DNA of 64,000 bases from Clostridium paridis (GCF_016765615.1 NZ_JAESWA010000027.1:62001-126000); one strand, 5' to 3'; counted from the stretch's first letter, positions 52,992 through 63,573 are shown. Numbers and translations are program-made. The notes: generated by a model from the sequence alone, not told the origin.

Positions 52992-53126
52992 ATATAAATT
53001 TTTATATTAAAATAGTGTTGGGTTTGTGATAATATAAGAATAAGGTTTTGAGTTACCCCATGGATTTTTTTGAAACTTATGGGTAATGTAAATAGAGGCC
53101 TTTATTAACTTAAGGGAGGACAAAAA

Positions 53127-53903
53127 ATGAACCCAATAGCATTTGAATTGTTTGGAATAGAGTTTAGATGGTATGGTATATTTATATCATTAGGAATAAT
53201 AGCAGCATTTATATTAGCGTACTACAACGCTCCAAAAAGAAAGGTAGATTTTGAAAAGTTAATTGATATTTTTATAGTAGCATTTCCTCTTGCGATAATT
53301 GGTGCCAGAGGATATTATGTTCTATTTGAATGGAATTATTATAGTCAGCATACAAATGAGATAATTAATATTAGACAGGGTGGGCTAGCTATCCACGGAG
53401 GAATACTAGGGGCTATGCTAGGAGCATTCATATATACTAGATGGAAAAAAATACGCATGATGGAATATGCAGATTTAGTAGCTCCATCAATAATCCTAGC
53501 ACAAGGTTTTGGAAGATGGGGAAATTTCTTTAATGGAGAGGCACACGGAGACATAGTTTCTAAAGAGTTTATAAGTAAGTTTCCTGCATTTATACAAAAA
53601 GGTATGTTCATAGATGGAAGTTATTATCAGCCTACATTTTTATATGAATCTATTTGGAACATCCTTGTATGTATAATACTAGTATGGATATACAGAAATT
53701 ATAATAGGGATCTAAAAGGAAGGTTATTTTTTGCATATGTGATTTTATACTCAATCGGTAGATTCTTCATTGAAGGAATGAGAACTGATAGCCTTTATTT
53801 TATGGGTTTAAGAATAGCTCAAGTAGTGAGTTTAATTGGAATAATTGGCGGAATTATATATATTGCAATAGTAACATATAGAGATAAAAAGAATGCATTT
53901 TAA
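53127..53903 (+). CDS. lgt: Prolipoprotein diacylglyceryl transferase
   Basis: 258 residues, seven membrane segments. Family motif QGFGRWGNFFNGEAHG and the AIHGGILGA segment with the essential His are present, as is RWYGIFISLG at the start. It attaches diacylglycerol to the lipobox cysteine of lipoproteins such as those at 9779 and 18220. GGAGG precedes the ATG. Confidence 0.95.
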   Translation: MNPIAFELFGIEFRWYGIFISLGIIAAFILAYYNAPKRKVDFEKLIDIFIVAFPLAIIGARGYYVLFEWNYYSQHTNEIINIRQGGLAIHGGILGAMLGAFIYTRWKKIRMMEYADLVAPSIILAQGFGRWGNFFNGEAHGDIVSKEFISKFPAFIQKGMFIDGSYYQPTFLYESIWNILVCIILVWIYRNYNRDLKGRLFFAYVILYSIGRFFIEGMRTDSLYFMGLRIAQVVSLIGIIGGIIYIAIVTYRDKKNAF

Positions 53904-53931
53904 AGGAGGGGTAACCCTCCTTTGTTTTATA
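53902..53931 (+). terminator. Terminator of lgt
   Basis: AAAGGAGGG/CCCTCCTTT with GTAA loop, then GTTTTAT. Confidence 0.8.
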
Positions 53932-54111
53932 TGTTGGAAGCTTAAACTAAGATACTATTTTACCTGTGAAATGAAGAAGCTTCATGTAGAAAATAAAAAC
54001 AAGGTATTGACATAAAAAAAGTATATAAAGGATAAATAGATAGTTACGAATAATAGAGTATGTGTTGTTATTAAGATTATTTTAAAGTATTCAAAATATG
54101 GAGGAGTTAAT

Positions 54112-55149
54112 ATGATAAGGAAGCTACAAAATGGAGAATTAGACCTAGAAGCTCTTGAAATAAAAGACTTAATTGATATTAAGTTGCTTCAAACTTTCCA
54201 AGATAATTTTGCTATTGGAATGAACATTGCAAGTGTAACTGTTGATAAGGATGGAACGCCAGTAACTAATCCAAGTTCTTATACAAGATTTTGTAAAGGA
54301 TTAACGCAATCTACAAAGACTGGAGAAGGAAGATGCGCGGAATCCCATAGAAAAGGTGGACAAGAGGCTGTAAGACTAGGAAGACCATACATATATACAT
54401 GTCATGCAGGTTTAATAGATTTTGCTGCTCCGATATTAGTTGATGGACATCTTATAGGAACAATTCTTGGAGGACAAGTGCTAACAGAAGATCCACAAGA
54501 ATTAAAATTTAAGAAAACAGCAAATGAAATAGGCGTAGATGAAGAAGATTATGCAGAAGCTGCTAGAAATGTTTACAGAATGAATGAAAAAAATGTAAAA
54601 GCAGCAGCAGAAGTTTTATTCATTGTTGCAAATGCACTTTCTAATTCTGGTTATGAACAACTAAGATTAAACAATATGTCCGAAGTTTTGGCAGATAATT
54701 TTGGCCAAATATCAGCAAGCATGGAAGAACTTAGTGCTTCAGCAGTGAATGTCAGCAATAATCAACATAATTTAAATGCAGAAATAGCAAATATTCAACA
54801 AATATCTGTAGAAATAAACTCTATATTAGATTCAATAAAGAGTATAGCTGATCAAACAAGAATGCTTGGTTTAAATGCAGCCATAGAGGCAGCTAGAGCT
54901 GGGGAAGTGGGCAGAGGTTTTGGTGTTGTTGCAAGTGAAATAAGAACGCTATCTAATAATTCAAAGGAAACAGCTATAAAGGTTATGCAATTAACAGGAC
55001 TTATACAAGAATCCGTATCCAAGACAATTGAAGCATCCAATGAAACATTAGAAACAACTGAACAGCAAACAGCTGCAATTGAAGAAGTGGCAGCAAGCTT
55101 ACAAGAAGCAACATCTTTAGCAGAAGATTTAAGAAATCATGGCAAATAA
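54112..55149 (+). CDS. Soluble chemoreceptor with PocR sensory domain
   Basis: 345 residues, no membrane segment. The N-terminal PocR domain (about 17-180) shows a Cys/His set: [27 protein letters not shown] and GTILGGQVL. It is followed by a short methyl-accepting chemotaxis signalling domain ([23 protein letters not shown]). PocR domains can bind small organic ligands or metals. Its ligand is unknown and it should work in the cytoplasm. Confidence 0.85.
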   Translation: MIRKLQNGELDLEALEIKDLIDIKLLQTFQDNFAIGMNIASVTVDKDGTPVTNPSSYTRFCKGLTQSTKTGEGRCAESHRKGGQEAVRLGRPYIYTCHAGLIDFAAPILVDGHLIGTILGGQVLTEDPQELKFKKTANEIGVDEEDYAEAARNVYRMNEKNVKAAAEVLFIVANALSNSGYEQLRLNNMSEVLADNFGQISASMEELSASAVNVSNNQHNLNAEIANIQQISVEINSILDSIKSIADQTRMLGLNAAIEAARAGEVGRGFGVVASEIRTLSNNSKETAIKVMQLTGLIQESVSKTIEASNETLETTEQQTAAIEEVAASLQEATSLAEDLRNHGK

Positions 55150-55165
55150 ATAGTACATATGAAAA

Positions 55166-55212
55166 AAAGTGTAGCTCTATTAAGCGAGCTACACTTTATT
55201 AAAAGAATTTTT
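55166..55212 (+). terminator. Terminator hairpin
   Basis: AAAGTGTAGCTC/GAGCTACACTTT 12-bp stem, followed by ATT and a T-run further on. Confidence 0.75.
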
Positions 55213-55346
55213 TAATAATTAAGGATTGATTTTCCGTATTGACTAAGTATCATTAAACATATATAATAAAGTTCGTGACACTTTACTAAGTGAGTAACTG
55301 TTGAAGTTTTAAATACAAGCTTATATAAAGTGTGGATACATTGTAT

Positions 55347-55436
55347 GGAGAGATGTCTGAGTGGTCGAAGGAGCTCGCCTGGAAAGCGGGTGTAGGGGAA
55401 ACTCTACCGGGGGTTCGAATCCCCCTCTCTCCGCCA
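55347..55436 (+). tRNA. tRNA-Ser (anticodon GGA)
   Basis: 90 nt with a long variable arm (class II): acceptor GGAGAGA/TCTCTCC, GTCTGAGTGGTCGAAGG D-arm, anticodon loop CTGGAAA with GGA, TTCGAATC T-loop, CCA encoded. Its position before the SRP RNA is the usual Firmicute order. Confidence 0.95.
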
Positions 55437-55439
55437 ACG

Positions 55440-55704
55440 CCGTGCTAGATGGGGAGTCAGCGGTGCCCTGTAACCTGCAATCCGCTATAGCAGGGTCGAA
55501 GTCCTGGTTTAGGTTTTAGCCTGTAGGGTCTGCCCTAAGTAAGTGGTGTTGAGGGCTGGGTCCCACGCAATGTAAGCCCGTGAATCTCGTCAGGTCCGGA
55601 AGGAAGCAGCGATAAGCGGTGTCTTGCATGTGCCGTGGATCAATCTGGTCTGAGCTTACTGCTTAGGTAACGCCTATAAGCTACTATCGATGCCAGGTGC
55701 ACGG
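55440..55704 (+). ncRNA. ffs: Signal recognition particle RNA, large type
   Basis: About 265 nt. The ends CCGTGC and GCACGG pair, and the conserved domain IV GTCAGGTCCGGAAGGAAGCA (55589-55608) is intact. The size shows that it includes the Alu domain, as in Bacillus and Clostridium. It binds Ffh and targets membrane proteins. dnaX, which often follows, is absent here. Confidence 0.95.
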
Positions 55705-55723
55705 TTTATTTATTTCTAAAAAT

Positions 55724-55751
55724 AAAACTCAGCGAAAGCTGAGTTTTTTTT
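55724..55751 (+). terminator. Terminator of the SRP RNA
   Basis: AAAACTCAGC-GAAA-GCTGAGTTTT with T-run. Confidence 0.85.
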
Positions 55752-55783
55752 GCGCAAAAAATGGAGAATTTAATTGAAAAAAG

Positions 55784-55857
55784 TTATCAACAATATATTG
55801 TGCATAATGTTGATAATACACACAATATCATGGGGAAAAATATAAAAATGTGGATAA
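55784..55857. promoter_or_regulatory. Cluster of three DnaA boxes
   Basis: TTATCAACA (55784-55792), TGTTGATAA (55808-55816) and the consensus TGTGGATAA (55849-55857; reverse of TTATCCACA) within 74 bp of non-coding DNA. Such clusters away from oriC can sequester DnaA or regulate nearby genes. No DnaA gene or AT-rich unwinding element is seen, so an origin is not claimed. Confidence 0.5.
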
Positions 55858-55914
55858 CTTTAAAGAATTTTATATATAGAGGTTAATAAGTTATTGGCAA
55901 ACATTACATTAATA

Positions 55915-55963
55915 AAACCTCCTTTTATAGAAGATAATATTTTCTATAAAAGGAGGTTTTTTT
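55915..55963 (+). promoter_or_regulatory. Perfect 18-bp hairpin burying the sodA ribosome site
   Basis: AAACCTCCTTTTATAGAA (55915-55932) pairs exactly with 55942-55959. The right arm contains AGGAGG (55951-55956), the only ribosome site before ATG 55964, and runs into seven T. The structure is thus both a terminator shape and a translation block; it would need melting or an alternative pairing for expression. Confidence 0.7.
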
Positions 55964-56698
55964 ATGAAAAAATTAGTATTAATTTTTTTAGGATTTATTT
56001 TAATTATGAGTTCAACTATAAATGTTAGTGCAACTGAAGCCTTTAAAGAAGATATGTCCTATGAACTCTTATCAGAATTATATAACTTAAAGTACCCGTA
56101 TGAAGTGCCAGCACTAAAGTATAAATATAATGCATTAGAACCTTATATAGATGAAGCGACAATGATGCTTCACCATGATAAACATCATAAAGCATATGTA
56201 GATAATCTAAATAAAGCTTTAGAAAAATACCCTGAACTTCAAGCAAAAACATTAAAAGAGCTACTTTCAAATATAGAAAAGATTCCTCAAGAGGTAAGAG
56301 AAGCTATAAGAAATAATGGGGGAGGACATTTTAATCACAGCTTTTTTTGGCAGGTCATGGCTCCTAACAAAGGGGGAGAAGCCAAGGGTGAGTTAAAGAA
56401 TAAAATTGATAAAACCTATGGTTCTTTTGATAAATTTAAGGAGCAATTTAAAAAGGCTGCATTAGAAAGATTTGGTTCAGGTTGGGCTTGGCTAGTTAAA
56501 GATCAGCAAGGGAACTTGAAGATTATATCTACAGCCAATCAGGATACTCCACTAGCATTAGGAGTTAAACCAATAATAGCAATAGATGTATGGGAACATG
56601 CATATTATCTAAAATATCAAAATAAGAGAGCAGAATACATTGATAATTGGTGGAATGTAGTTGACTGGGATAGAGCAGAAACATTAGCAAATAGTTAA
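55964..56698 (+). CDS. sodA: Fe/Mn superoxide dismutase with signal peptide
   Basis: 244 residues. A signal peptide, MKKLVLIFLGFILIMSS followed by TINVSATEA, cleaves near residue 24. The mature enzyme has metal ligands in MLHHDKHHKAY, HFNHSFFW and DVWEHAYY. It disproportionates superoxide to oxygen and peroxide. The signal peptide implies export to the cell surface or, in spore formers such as C. difficile, spore association. A 18-bp hairpin covers its ribosome site. A terminator follows. Confidence 0.92.
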   Translation: MKKLVLIFLGFILIMSSTINVSATEAFKEDMSYELLSELYNLKYPYEVPALKYKYNALEPYIDEATMMLHHDKHHKAYVDNLNKALEKYPELQAKTLKELLSNIEKIPQEVREAIRNNGGGHFNHSFFWQVMAPNKGGEAKGELKNKIDKTYGSFDKFKEQFKKAALERFGSGWAWLVKDQQGNLKIISTANQDTPLALGVKPIIAIDVWEHAYYLKYQNKRAEYIDNWWNVVDWDRAETLANS

Positions 56699-56753
56699 AA
56701 ATTAAAGTTGGAAGTTTGTTAAAAAAACAGGCTACCAACTTTAATTTTGTTAA
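56698..56753 (+). terminator. Terminator of sodA
   Basis: AAAATTAAAGTTGG pairs with CCAACTTTAATTTT across a 23-nt loop. Confidence 0.65.
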
Positions 56754-56840
56754 CAAAAAGCTGGTTTACTTGACGGTTATTGATAAAATAATATATTATT
56801 ATAATATAGTGAAAAAAGAAATCAGTTAGGAGGAGGATTA

Positions 56841-57692
56841 TTGGCTAAAAACAAGAAATTAAATCTAATAACAAAATTTATTTCTATGATGATAGGATGT
56901 GTATTAGTTTCAATCGGGTTAGAGATATTCTTATTACCCAATAACTTAATAGATGGCGGGGTAGTTGGAATATCAATTATGGCTAGCCACTTAACTAATC
57001 TTCCCCTTGGAGCATTCACGTTCATATTAAACATTCCATTCTTTATATTAGGTTATAAACACATCGGAAAAACCTTTACCTTATCAACCATATTTTCAGT
57101 TATTTGTTTATCAATAGGGGTTAGTGTTCTCCATCCTGTTCCGGGTATAACTCATGATGTTTTATTAGGTACTGTTTTTGGTGGAATAATTATGGGAGCT
57201 GGTGTTGGACTTATAATAAGAAATGGTGGTTCTTTAGATGGAACTGAGATAGCGGCTATTATATTGGACAAAAGAATAAGCTTTTCCATAGGAGAAATTG
57301 TTATGTTTTTCAATTTGTTTATACTAGGAGCATCAGGATTCCTATTTGGATTTGATAAAGCAATGTATTCTCTTATAGCTTATTTTATAGCGTTTAAAGT
57401 AATTGACATAGTAGTAGAAGGATTTGATGAATCAAAGGCGGTAACTATTATTTCAGATAAGTATCAAGATATTGCTGAAGCAATAATGGACAGGCTGGGT
57501 AGAGGTGTAACCTTGCTAGATGGAAAAGGTGCATATAAAGGAATAGAAACAAGCGTTGTATATGTTATTGTATCCAGACTAGAGATAGCAAAAGTTAAGA
57601 CAATAGTATTGGGCTTTGATGAAGATGCACTTATAACTATAGGAAGTGTGGAAGTTGCAGGAAAAAGGTACAAAAAGAAAGCTATACATTAG
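56841..57692 (+). CDS. YitT-family membrane protein
   Basis: 283 residues from TTG after GGAGGAGG. Five membrane segments (DUF161: LIDGGVVGISIMASHLTNLPLG, GAGVGLIIRNGGSLDGTEI) and a C-terminal soluble DUF2179 domain (KAVTIISDKYQDIAEAIM, LEIAKVKTIV). A transport role for small solutes is supposed but not established. Confidence 0.87.
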   Translation: MAKNKKLNLITKFISMMIGCVLVSIGLEIFLLPNNLIDGGVVGISIMASHLTNLPLGAFTFILNIPFFILGYKHIGKTFTLSTIFSVICLSIGVSVLHPVPGITHDVLLGTVFGGIIMGAGVGLIIRNGGSLDGTEIAAIILDKRISFSIGEIVMFFNLFILGASGFLFGFDKAMYSLIAYFIAFKVIDIVVEGFDESKAVTIISDKYQDIAEAIMDRLGRGVTLLDGKGAYKGIETSVVYVIVSRLEIAKVKTIVLGFDEDALITIGSVEVAGKRYKKKAIH

Positions 57693-57702
57693 AATATATA
57701 TG

Positions 57703-57737
57703 GAATGCCTAGAAAATACTTTGGGCATTCTTTTATA
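57703..57737 (+). terminator. Terminator hairpin
   Basis: GAATGCC/GGCATTC stem with a 14-nt loop, then TTTTATAT. Confidence 0.6.
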
Positions 57738-57769
57738 TATGAAAGAAATGAAAAGGTTTAAATAAGTTG

Positions 57770-57798
57770 TTGACGATGAATTTTTATGGTGCTATAAT
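57770..57798 (+). promoter_or_regulatory. Promoter of the first glycerol operon
   Basis: TTGACG, 17 bp, TATAAT: near-consensus vegetative promoter, directly upstream of the leader at 57823. Confidence 0.8.
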
Positions 57799-57822
57799 CA
57801 AGACATAAAATGCAATAAAAAA

Positions 57823-57903
57823 GGCGGAGTATAGAGAGCCATGATTTTAAAAGATATGTGTATTTAAATACCTTATCTTTTGAGGTCATGGCCTTTTGTT
57901 TTG
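57823..57903 (+). promoter_or_regulatory. Glycerol-operon leader: conserved element plus terminator
   Basis: GGCGGAGTATAGAGAGCCAT (57823-57842) matches 17 of 20 bases of 61101-61120. A stem GCCATGA/TCATGGC (57838-57892) with an inner AAAAGATA/TATCTTTT pairing and CTTTTGTTTTG after it gives a terminator in the leader. GlpP-type antiterminators act on such leaders in Bacillus, and a glpP gene starts at 63680. Confidence 0.7.
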
Positions 57904-57917
57904 AATGGAGGGGTAAT

Positions 57918-59351
57918 ATGTTTGATGTGATTATTGTAGGAGCAGGAGTTGTTGGAAGTAGCATTGCAAGGGAATTATCCAAATACGATTTGAAAACTTG
58001 TGTGTTAGAAAAGAGTTCAGATGTTGCAACAGGAACATCTAAAGCAAATAGCGGAATAGTTCACGCTGGTTTTGATGCTAAGCCAAATACTATTAAAGGG
58101 AAATTAAATGCAAAAGGGAATGCCATGTTTGATAAGTTGTCAAAAGAATTAGATTTCCCATTTAAAAGAAATGGTTCGCTAGTTTTGTGTTTTGATGAAA
58201 ATGAAATACATACATTAGAGGAACTTAAAGAACAAGGAGAAAATAATGGAGTACCTAATCTACAAGTATTAAGAAAAGAACGTTTATTAGAATTAGAACC
58301 TAATTTAAAAGAAGATGTAGTAGCGGCATTATATGCACCAACTGGTGGAATTGTTTGCCCTTATGAAATGACTATAGCATATGCAGAAAATGCATACACA
58401 AATGGAGTTGAGTTCAAATTTAATACTAAAGTTGAAAACATAAAAAAAGTAGAAGATAAGTTCATTTTAGAGACAAATGAGGGGAATATTGAAGGTAGAG
58501 TAGTAATAAATGCTGCTGGATTATTCTCTGATGATATAAATAATATGATAAGTAGTAATAAAATAGAGATAATAGCGAGAAAAGGTGAATATTGTTTATT
58601 TGATAAGGAAGCAGGGGCAATGGCAACTAGAACACTTTTCCAATTGCCAACCAAGATGGGTAAGGGTGTACTTGTAACACCAACTGTAGATGGTAACTTG
58701 CTTATAGGACCAAATGCAGTAGATTTAAATGATAAAACTAATATGGATACAACACAAGACGGATTAGATGATATTTTAGAAAGAGCAAAAATAACCTTCA
58801 AAGAAATTCCTATGAGACAAGTTATTACTTCTTTCTCAGGGCTTAGATCTCATAGTGCAGCTGATGATTTTATAATAGGAGAAGCAAAGGATGTTGAAAA
58901 CTTTATAAATGTAGCTGGAGTAGAATCACCTGGACTTTCAAGTACACCAGCTATAGCAGAAATGGTTGAAAAAATAGTGGTTAATAAGTTATCACCAGCA
59001 AGAAATGATAAATTTAATCCCATAAGACATGGAGTACCTAAGTTTAGAGAGATGAATAATAAGGAGAGAAATGAACTTATAGCAAAGGATTCAACTTATG
59101 GACGAATTGTTTGTAGATGCGAAACCGTTACAGAAGGTGAAATTCTAAATGCAATAAGAAGACCTCTTGGAGCAAGAGATTTAGATTCAGTTAAGAGAAG
59201 GACAAGGGCAGGAATGGGAAGATGTCAAGCTGGTTTCTGTTCAACAAAGATAGTTAAGATACTAGCGACAGAATTAAATGTGCCTGAGTATGAAATTACT
59301 AAGTTTGGTGGAAAATCTAAACTTTTAATAGGTGAAAATAAGGAAATTTAA
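57918..59351 (+). CDS. FAD-dependent glycerol-3-phosphate dehydrogenase-like protein (GlpA type)
   Basis: 477 residues from ATG 57918, with GGAGGGG before it; the frame is open to 57858, but that overlaps the leader terminator. FAD loop VIIVGAGVVGSSIARELSK, DAO fold, and a C-terminal BFD-like [2Fe-2S] domain with CRCE...C-x4-C (residues about 420-455: CRCETVTEG, GRCQAGFC). It should oxidise glycerol-3-phosphate. It works with the next two genes, a trio common in clostridial glp clusters. Confidence 0.87.
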   Translation: MFDVIIVGAGVVGSSIARELSKYDLKTCVLEKSSDVATGTSKANSGIVHAGFDAKPNTIKGKLNAKGNAMFDKLSKELDFPFKRNGSLVLCFDENEIHTLEELKEQGENNGVPNLQVLRKERLLELEPNLKEDVVAALYAPTGGIVCPYEMTIAYAENAYTNGVEFKFNTKVENIKKVEDKFILETNEGNIEGRVVINAAGLFSDDINNMISSNKIEIIARKGEYCLFDKEAGAMATRTLFQLPTKMGKGVLVTPTVDGNLLIGPNAVDLNDKTNMDTTQDGLDDILERAKITFKEIPMRQVITSFSGLRSHSAADDFIIGEAKDVENFINVAGVESPGLSSTPAIAEMVEKIVVNKLSPARNDKFNPIRHGVPKFREMNNKERNELIAKDSTYGRIVCRCETVTEGEILNAIRRPLGARDLDSVKRRTRAGMGRCQAGFCSTKIVKILATELNVPEYEITKFGGKSKLLIGENKEI

Positions 59352-59395
59352 TATCTTTACTGAAAACAATATATCTAGGTTTGGAGGATTAAAAG

Positions 59396-60655
59396 ATGAT
59401 AGAGCATGATATAGTAATAATTGGTGGAGGACCTGCTGGTCTTGCAGCTGCAATAGGAGCAAGAGAAGAAGGTATCGAGGACATTTTAATAATAGAGAGA
59501 GATAACTGCATTGGAGGTATATTAAACCAATGTATTCACAATGGCTTTGGACTTCATACCTTTAAAGAAGAACTTACAGGGCCAGAGTATGCAGGTAGGT
59601 TCGTAGAAAAGGTTAATCAAATGAATATACCATACAAATTAAACACAATGGTTATAGATATAAGCGAAGATAAGAAGATTACAGCAGTTAATGAGAATGA
59701 TGGTGTTTTGGAGATTAAAGCTAAGGCAATTATTTTAGCCATGGGCTGTCGCGAAAGGCCAAGAGGAGCTATTAATATACCTGGCAGCAGATGTGCAGGA
59801 ATATATTCGGCAGGAACTGCACAAAAATTTGTAAATATAGATGGATATATGCCAGGAAAAGAAGTAGTTATTCTTGGATCTGGTGATATAGGACTTATAA
59901 TGGCAAGAAGAATGACATTAGAGGGGGCAACTGTTAAGGCTGTCATAGAGCTTATGCCATATTCGGGTGGATTAAAAAGAAATATTGTACAATGCTTAGA
60001 TGATTTTGGAATCCCATTAAAGCTTTCACATACTATAACTGATATAAAAGGGAAGGACAGACTTGAAGGGGTTACAATAGCAAAAGTTGATGATAATAGA
60101 AAGCCTATAAAAGGAACAGAGGAATATATTCCTTGTGATACATTGCTTTTATCAGTAGGGCTTGTTCCTGAAAATGAGCTATCTACAAAGGCGAATGTAG
60201 AATTATCAAAAGTTACAGGAGGACCAATAGTAAATGAAAGCCTTCAAACTAATGTAGAGGGAATATTTGCTTGTGGTAATGTACTACATGTTCATGATTT
60301 AGTTGATTTTGTTACAGAAGAGAGTGTAAATGCAGGAAAAAATGCTGCAAAATATATTAACGGACAAACCTTTAATGAAAAGGGAATAGAATTAGTTGCA
60401 ACAAGTGGTGTAAGATATACAGTTCCAAAATTCATTAATCCTAAAAATGTAGAAAAAGTTTTAGATGTAAGGTTTAGAGTGGGAGATGTTTATAAAGAAA
60501 GCTATATTTCTGTTTATTTTGATGATATAAGAGAAATGCATATAAAGAAAAGAATACTTTCTCCAGGAGAAATGGAAACAGTTAAGCTTACAAAAGCTTT
60601 ATTTGAAAAACATCCTAACTGTAAGAAGATAACTGTTAAGGTGGAAGGGGAGTAA
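59396..60655 (+). CDS. FAD/NAD-dependent oxidoreductase (GlpB-like partner)
   Basis: 419 residues. IIGGGPAGLAAAIGAREEG at the N-terminus and VVILGSGDIGLIMARRM in the middle are two dinucleotide-binding loops; AMGCRERPRG and CGNVLHVHD also mark this class. It probably accepts electrons from the GlpA-like protein and passes them to NAD or a quinone-free acceptor. It is 44 bp after that gene. Confidence 0.87.
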   Translation: MIEHDIVIIGGGPAGLAAAIGAREEGIEDILIIERDNCIGGILNQCIHNGFGLHTFKEELTGPEYAGRFVEKVNQMNIPYKLNTMVIDISEDKKITAVNENDGVLEIKAKAIILAMGCRERPRGAINIPGSRCAGIYSAGTAQKFVNIDGYMPGKEVVILGSGDIGLIMARRMTLEGATVKAVIELMPYSGGLKRNIVQCLDDFGIPLKLSHTITDIKGKDRLEGVTIAKVDDNRKPIKGTEEYIPCDTLLLSVGLVPENELSTKANVELSKVTGGPIVNESLQTNVEGIFACGNVLHVHDLVDFVTEESVNAGKNAAKYINGQTFNEKGIELVATSGVRYTVPKFINPKNVEKVLDVRFRVGDVYKESYISVYFDDIREMHIKKRILSPGEMETVKLTKALFEKHPNCKKITVKVEGE

Positions 60656-60660
60656 TAGTA

Positions 60661-61032
60661 ATGAAGGAAAAGAGAGAATTAACTTGTATAGGATGTCCTA
60701 TGGGTTGTATGCTTGAGGTAAGCTTAGAAGAGAATAAAGTGGTTGACGTCAAAGGCAATACCTGCATGAGAGGAAAGGTTTATGCGGAAAAAGAATGTAC
60801 TAATCCTACAAGAATTGTAACATCCTCAGTGAAGGTTAGAAATGGAGAAGTAGGTGCAGTTTCTGTAAAAACTGATGCTGATATTCCTAAGGATAAAATT
60901 ATGGAATGCATAGAAGAGCTTAAAGGAATAGTTGTAGAAGCACCTATAAATATAGGAGATATAATTGTTAAAAATATAGCAGGAACTAAAGTAAATATAA
61001 TAGCTACAAAGGGTATTGCAAAAGGTAATTAG
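60661..61032 (+). CDS. DUF1667 protein, third subunit of the dehydrogenase set
   Basis: 123 residues. N-terminal cysteines CIGCPMGC and then NTCMRG and KECTNPTR suit an Fe-S or metal site. DUF1667 proteins follow the GlpA/GlpB-like genes in clostridia and may act as the electron-transfer subunit. The start is 5 bp after the previous stop. Confidence 0.82.
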   Translation: MKEKRELTCIGCPMGCMLEVSLEENKVVDVKGNTCMRGKVYAEKECTNPTRIVTSSVKVRNGEVGAVSVKTDADIPKDKIMECIEELKGIVVEAPINIGDIIVKNIAGTKVNIIATKGIAKGN

Positions 61033-61100
61033 TCGATATACAATTATATTATGAGTAATAATTAGATATAGTTAAGCATAAAGATTTAGAGTGAATATTT

Positions 61101-61168
61101 GGCGGAGAGATGAGAGCCATCATTTGTAAAAGGGACAAAATCCCTTTTATAAATGATGGATTTTTTTT
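61101..61168 (+). promoter_or_regulatory. glpF leader: conserved element plus terminator
   Basis: GGCGGAGAGATGAGAGCCAT (61101-61120), then CCATCATTTGTAAAAGGG (61117-61134) pairing with 61142-61159, then eight T. The conserved element overlaps the left arm, so binding there would prevent the terminator from forming: the antitermination layout used by GlpP. Confidence 0.75.
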
Positions 61169-61296
61169 CACCGAACACTTGGAAAACGATTTCTGAAAAG
61201 GACAAGACTCTTATTAACATTATTGATATTAAATATATGTAACACAACATATATTTAAAATATATTAAGTATTAATTTATATAGGGAGGATTTATT

Positions 61297-62001
61297 ATGT
61301 CCGTTTATTTATCAGAATTTTTAGGCACAATGATCTTGATTTTATTAGGGGATGGCGTTGTGGCAGGCGTAGCTCTTAATAAGAGTAAGGCACAAAATGG
61401 AGGGTGGATGGTTGTAACAGCAGCATGGGCTACAGCAGTAGCAATACCAGCATGGATATTTGGAGCAACAAGTGGAGCACATTTCAATCCAGCACTTACA
61501 ATAGCATTAGCAGTTATAGGTAAGTTTTCTTGGTCTTTAGTTCCAGGATATATAGCTTGTCAATTTTTAGGTGCTATGGCAGGAGCTACTTTAGTATGGT
61601 TAGCATACTTACCACATTGGAAAGAGACAGAAGATAAAGCTACAAAACTTGGAGTATTTTGTACAGCACCAGCTATTAGAAATACTGTAGGTAATGTAAT
61701 AACAGAAATAATAGGAACTTTTATATTAGTATTTGGTATACTAGGACTTGGACAAGTTAAAATGACAGACGGACTTGGAACACTTGCAGTAGGATTATTA
61801 ATCTTAGTAATAGGTCTTTCTTTAGGAGCACCAACAGGATATGCTATAAATCCAGCAAGAGACTTAGGACCACGTATAGCACATGCAATACTTCCAATAG
61901 CAGGAAAGGGAGATTCTGATTGGGGATATGCATGGATACCAGTAGTAGCACCTATAATAGGTGGAGTACTTGGCGCACTTGTATTTAGTATGGTTTTTTA
62001 A
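61297..62001 (+). CDS. glpF: Glycerol uptake facilitator (aquaglyceroporin)
   Basis: 234 residues, six membrane segments. Two NPA-type boxes, HFNPALTIA and INPARDLGPR, are typical of GlpF. It lets glycerol enter by diffusion; GlpK then traps it as glycerol-3-phosphate. GGGAGG precedes the ATG. The leader terminator lies 129 bp upstream. Confidence 0.95.
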   Translation: MSVYLSEFLGTMILILLGDGVVAGVALNKSKAQNGGWMVVTAAWATAVAIPAWIFGATSGAHFNPALTIALAVIGKFSWSLVPGYIACQFLGAMAGATLVWLAYLPHWKETEDKATKLGVFCTAPAIRNTVGNVITEIIGTFILVFGILGLGQVKMTDGLGTLAVGLLILVIGLSLGAPTGYAINPARDLGPRIAHAILPIAGKGDSDWGYAWIPVVAPIIGGVLGALVFSMVF

Positions 62002-62028
62002 ATAACAATATATTTTAAGTAAATGTAA

Positions 62029-63561
<1,533 letters not shown>

Positions 63562-63573
63562 TAAATTAAATAT

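Noticed and set aside
55705-55963. Chromosomal replication origin
   Set aside because: Three DnaA boxes are present, but there is no dnaA/dnaN gene, no larger box array and no clear unwinding element.
57858-57917. Longer start of the GlpA-like protein
   Set aside because: It would lie inside the leader terminator; ATG 57918 has a clear ribosome site and begins right before the FAD-binding loop.
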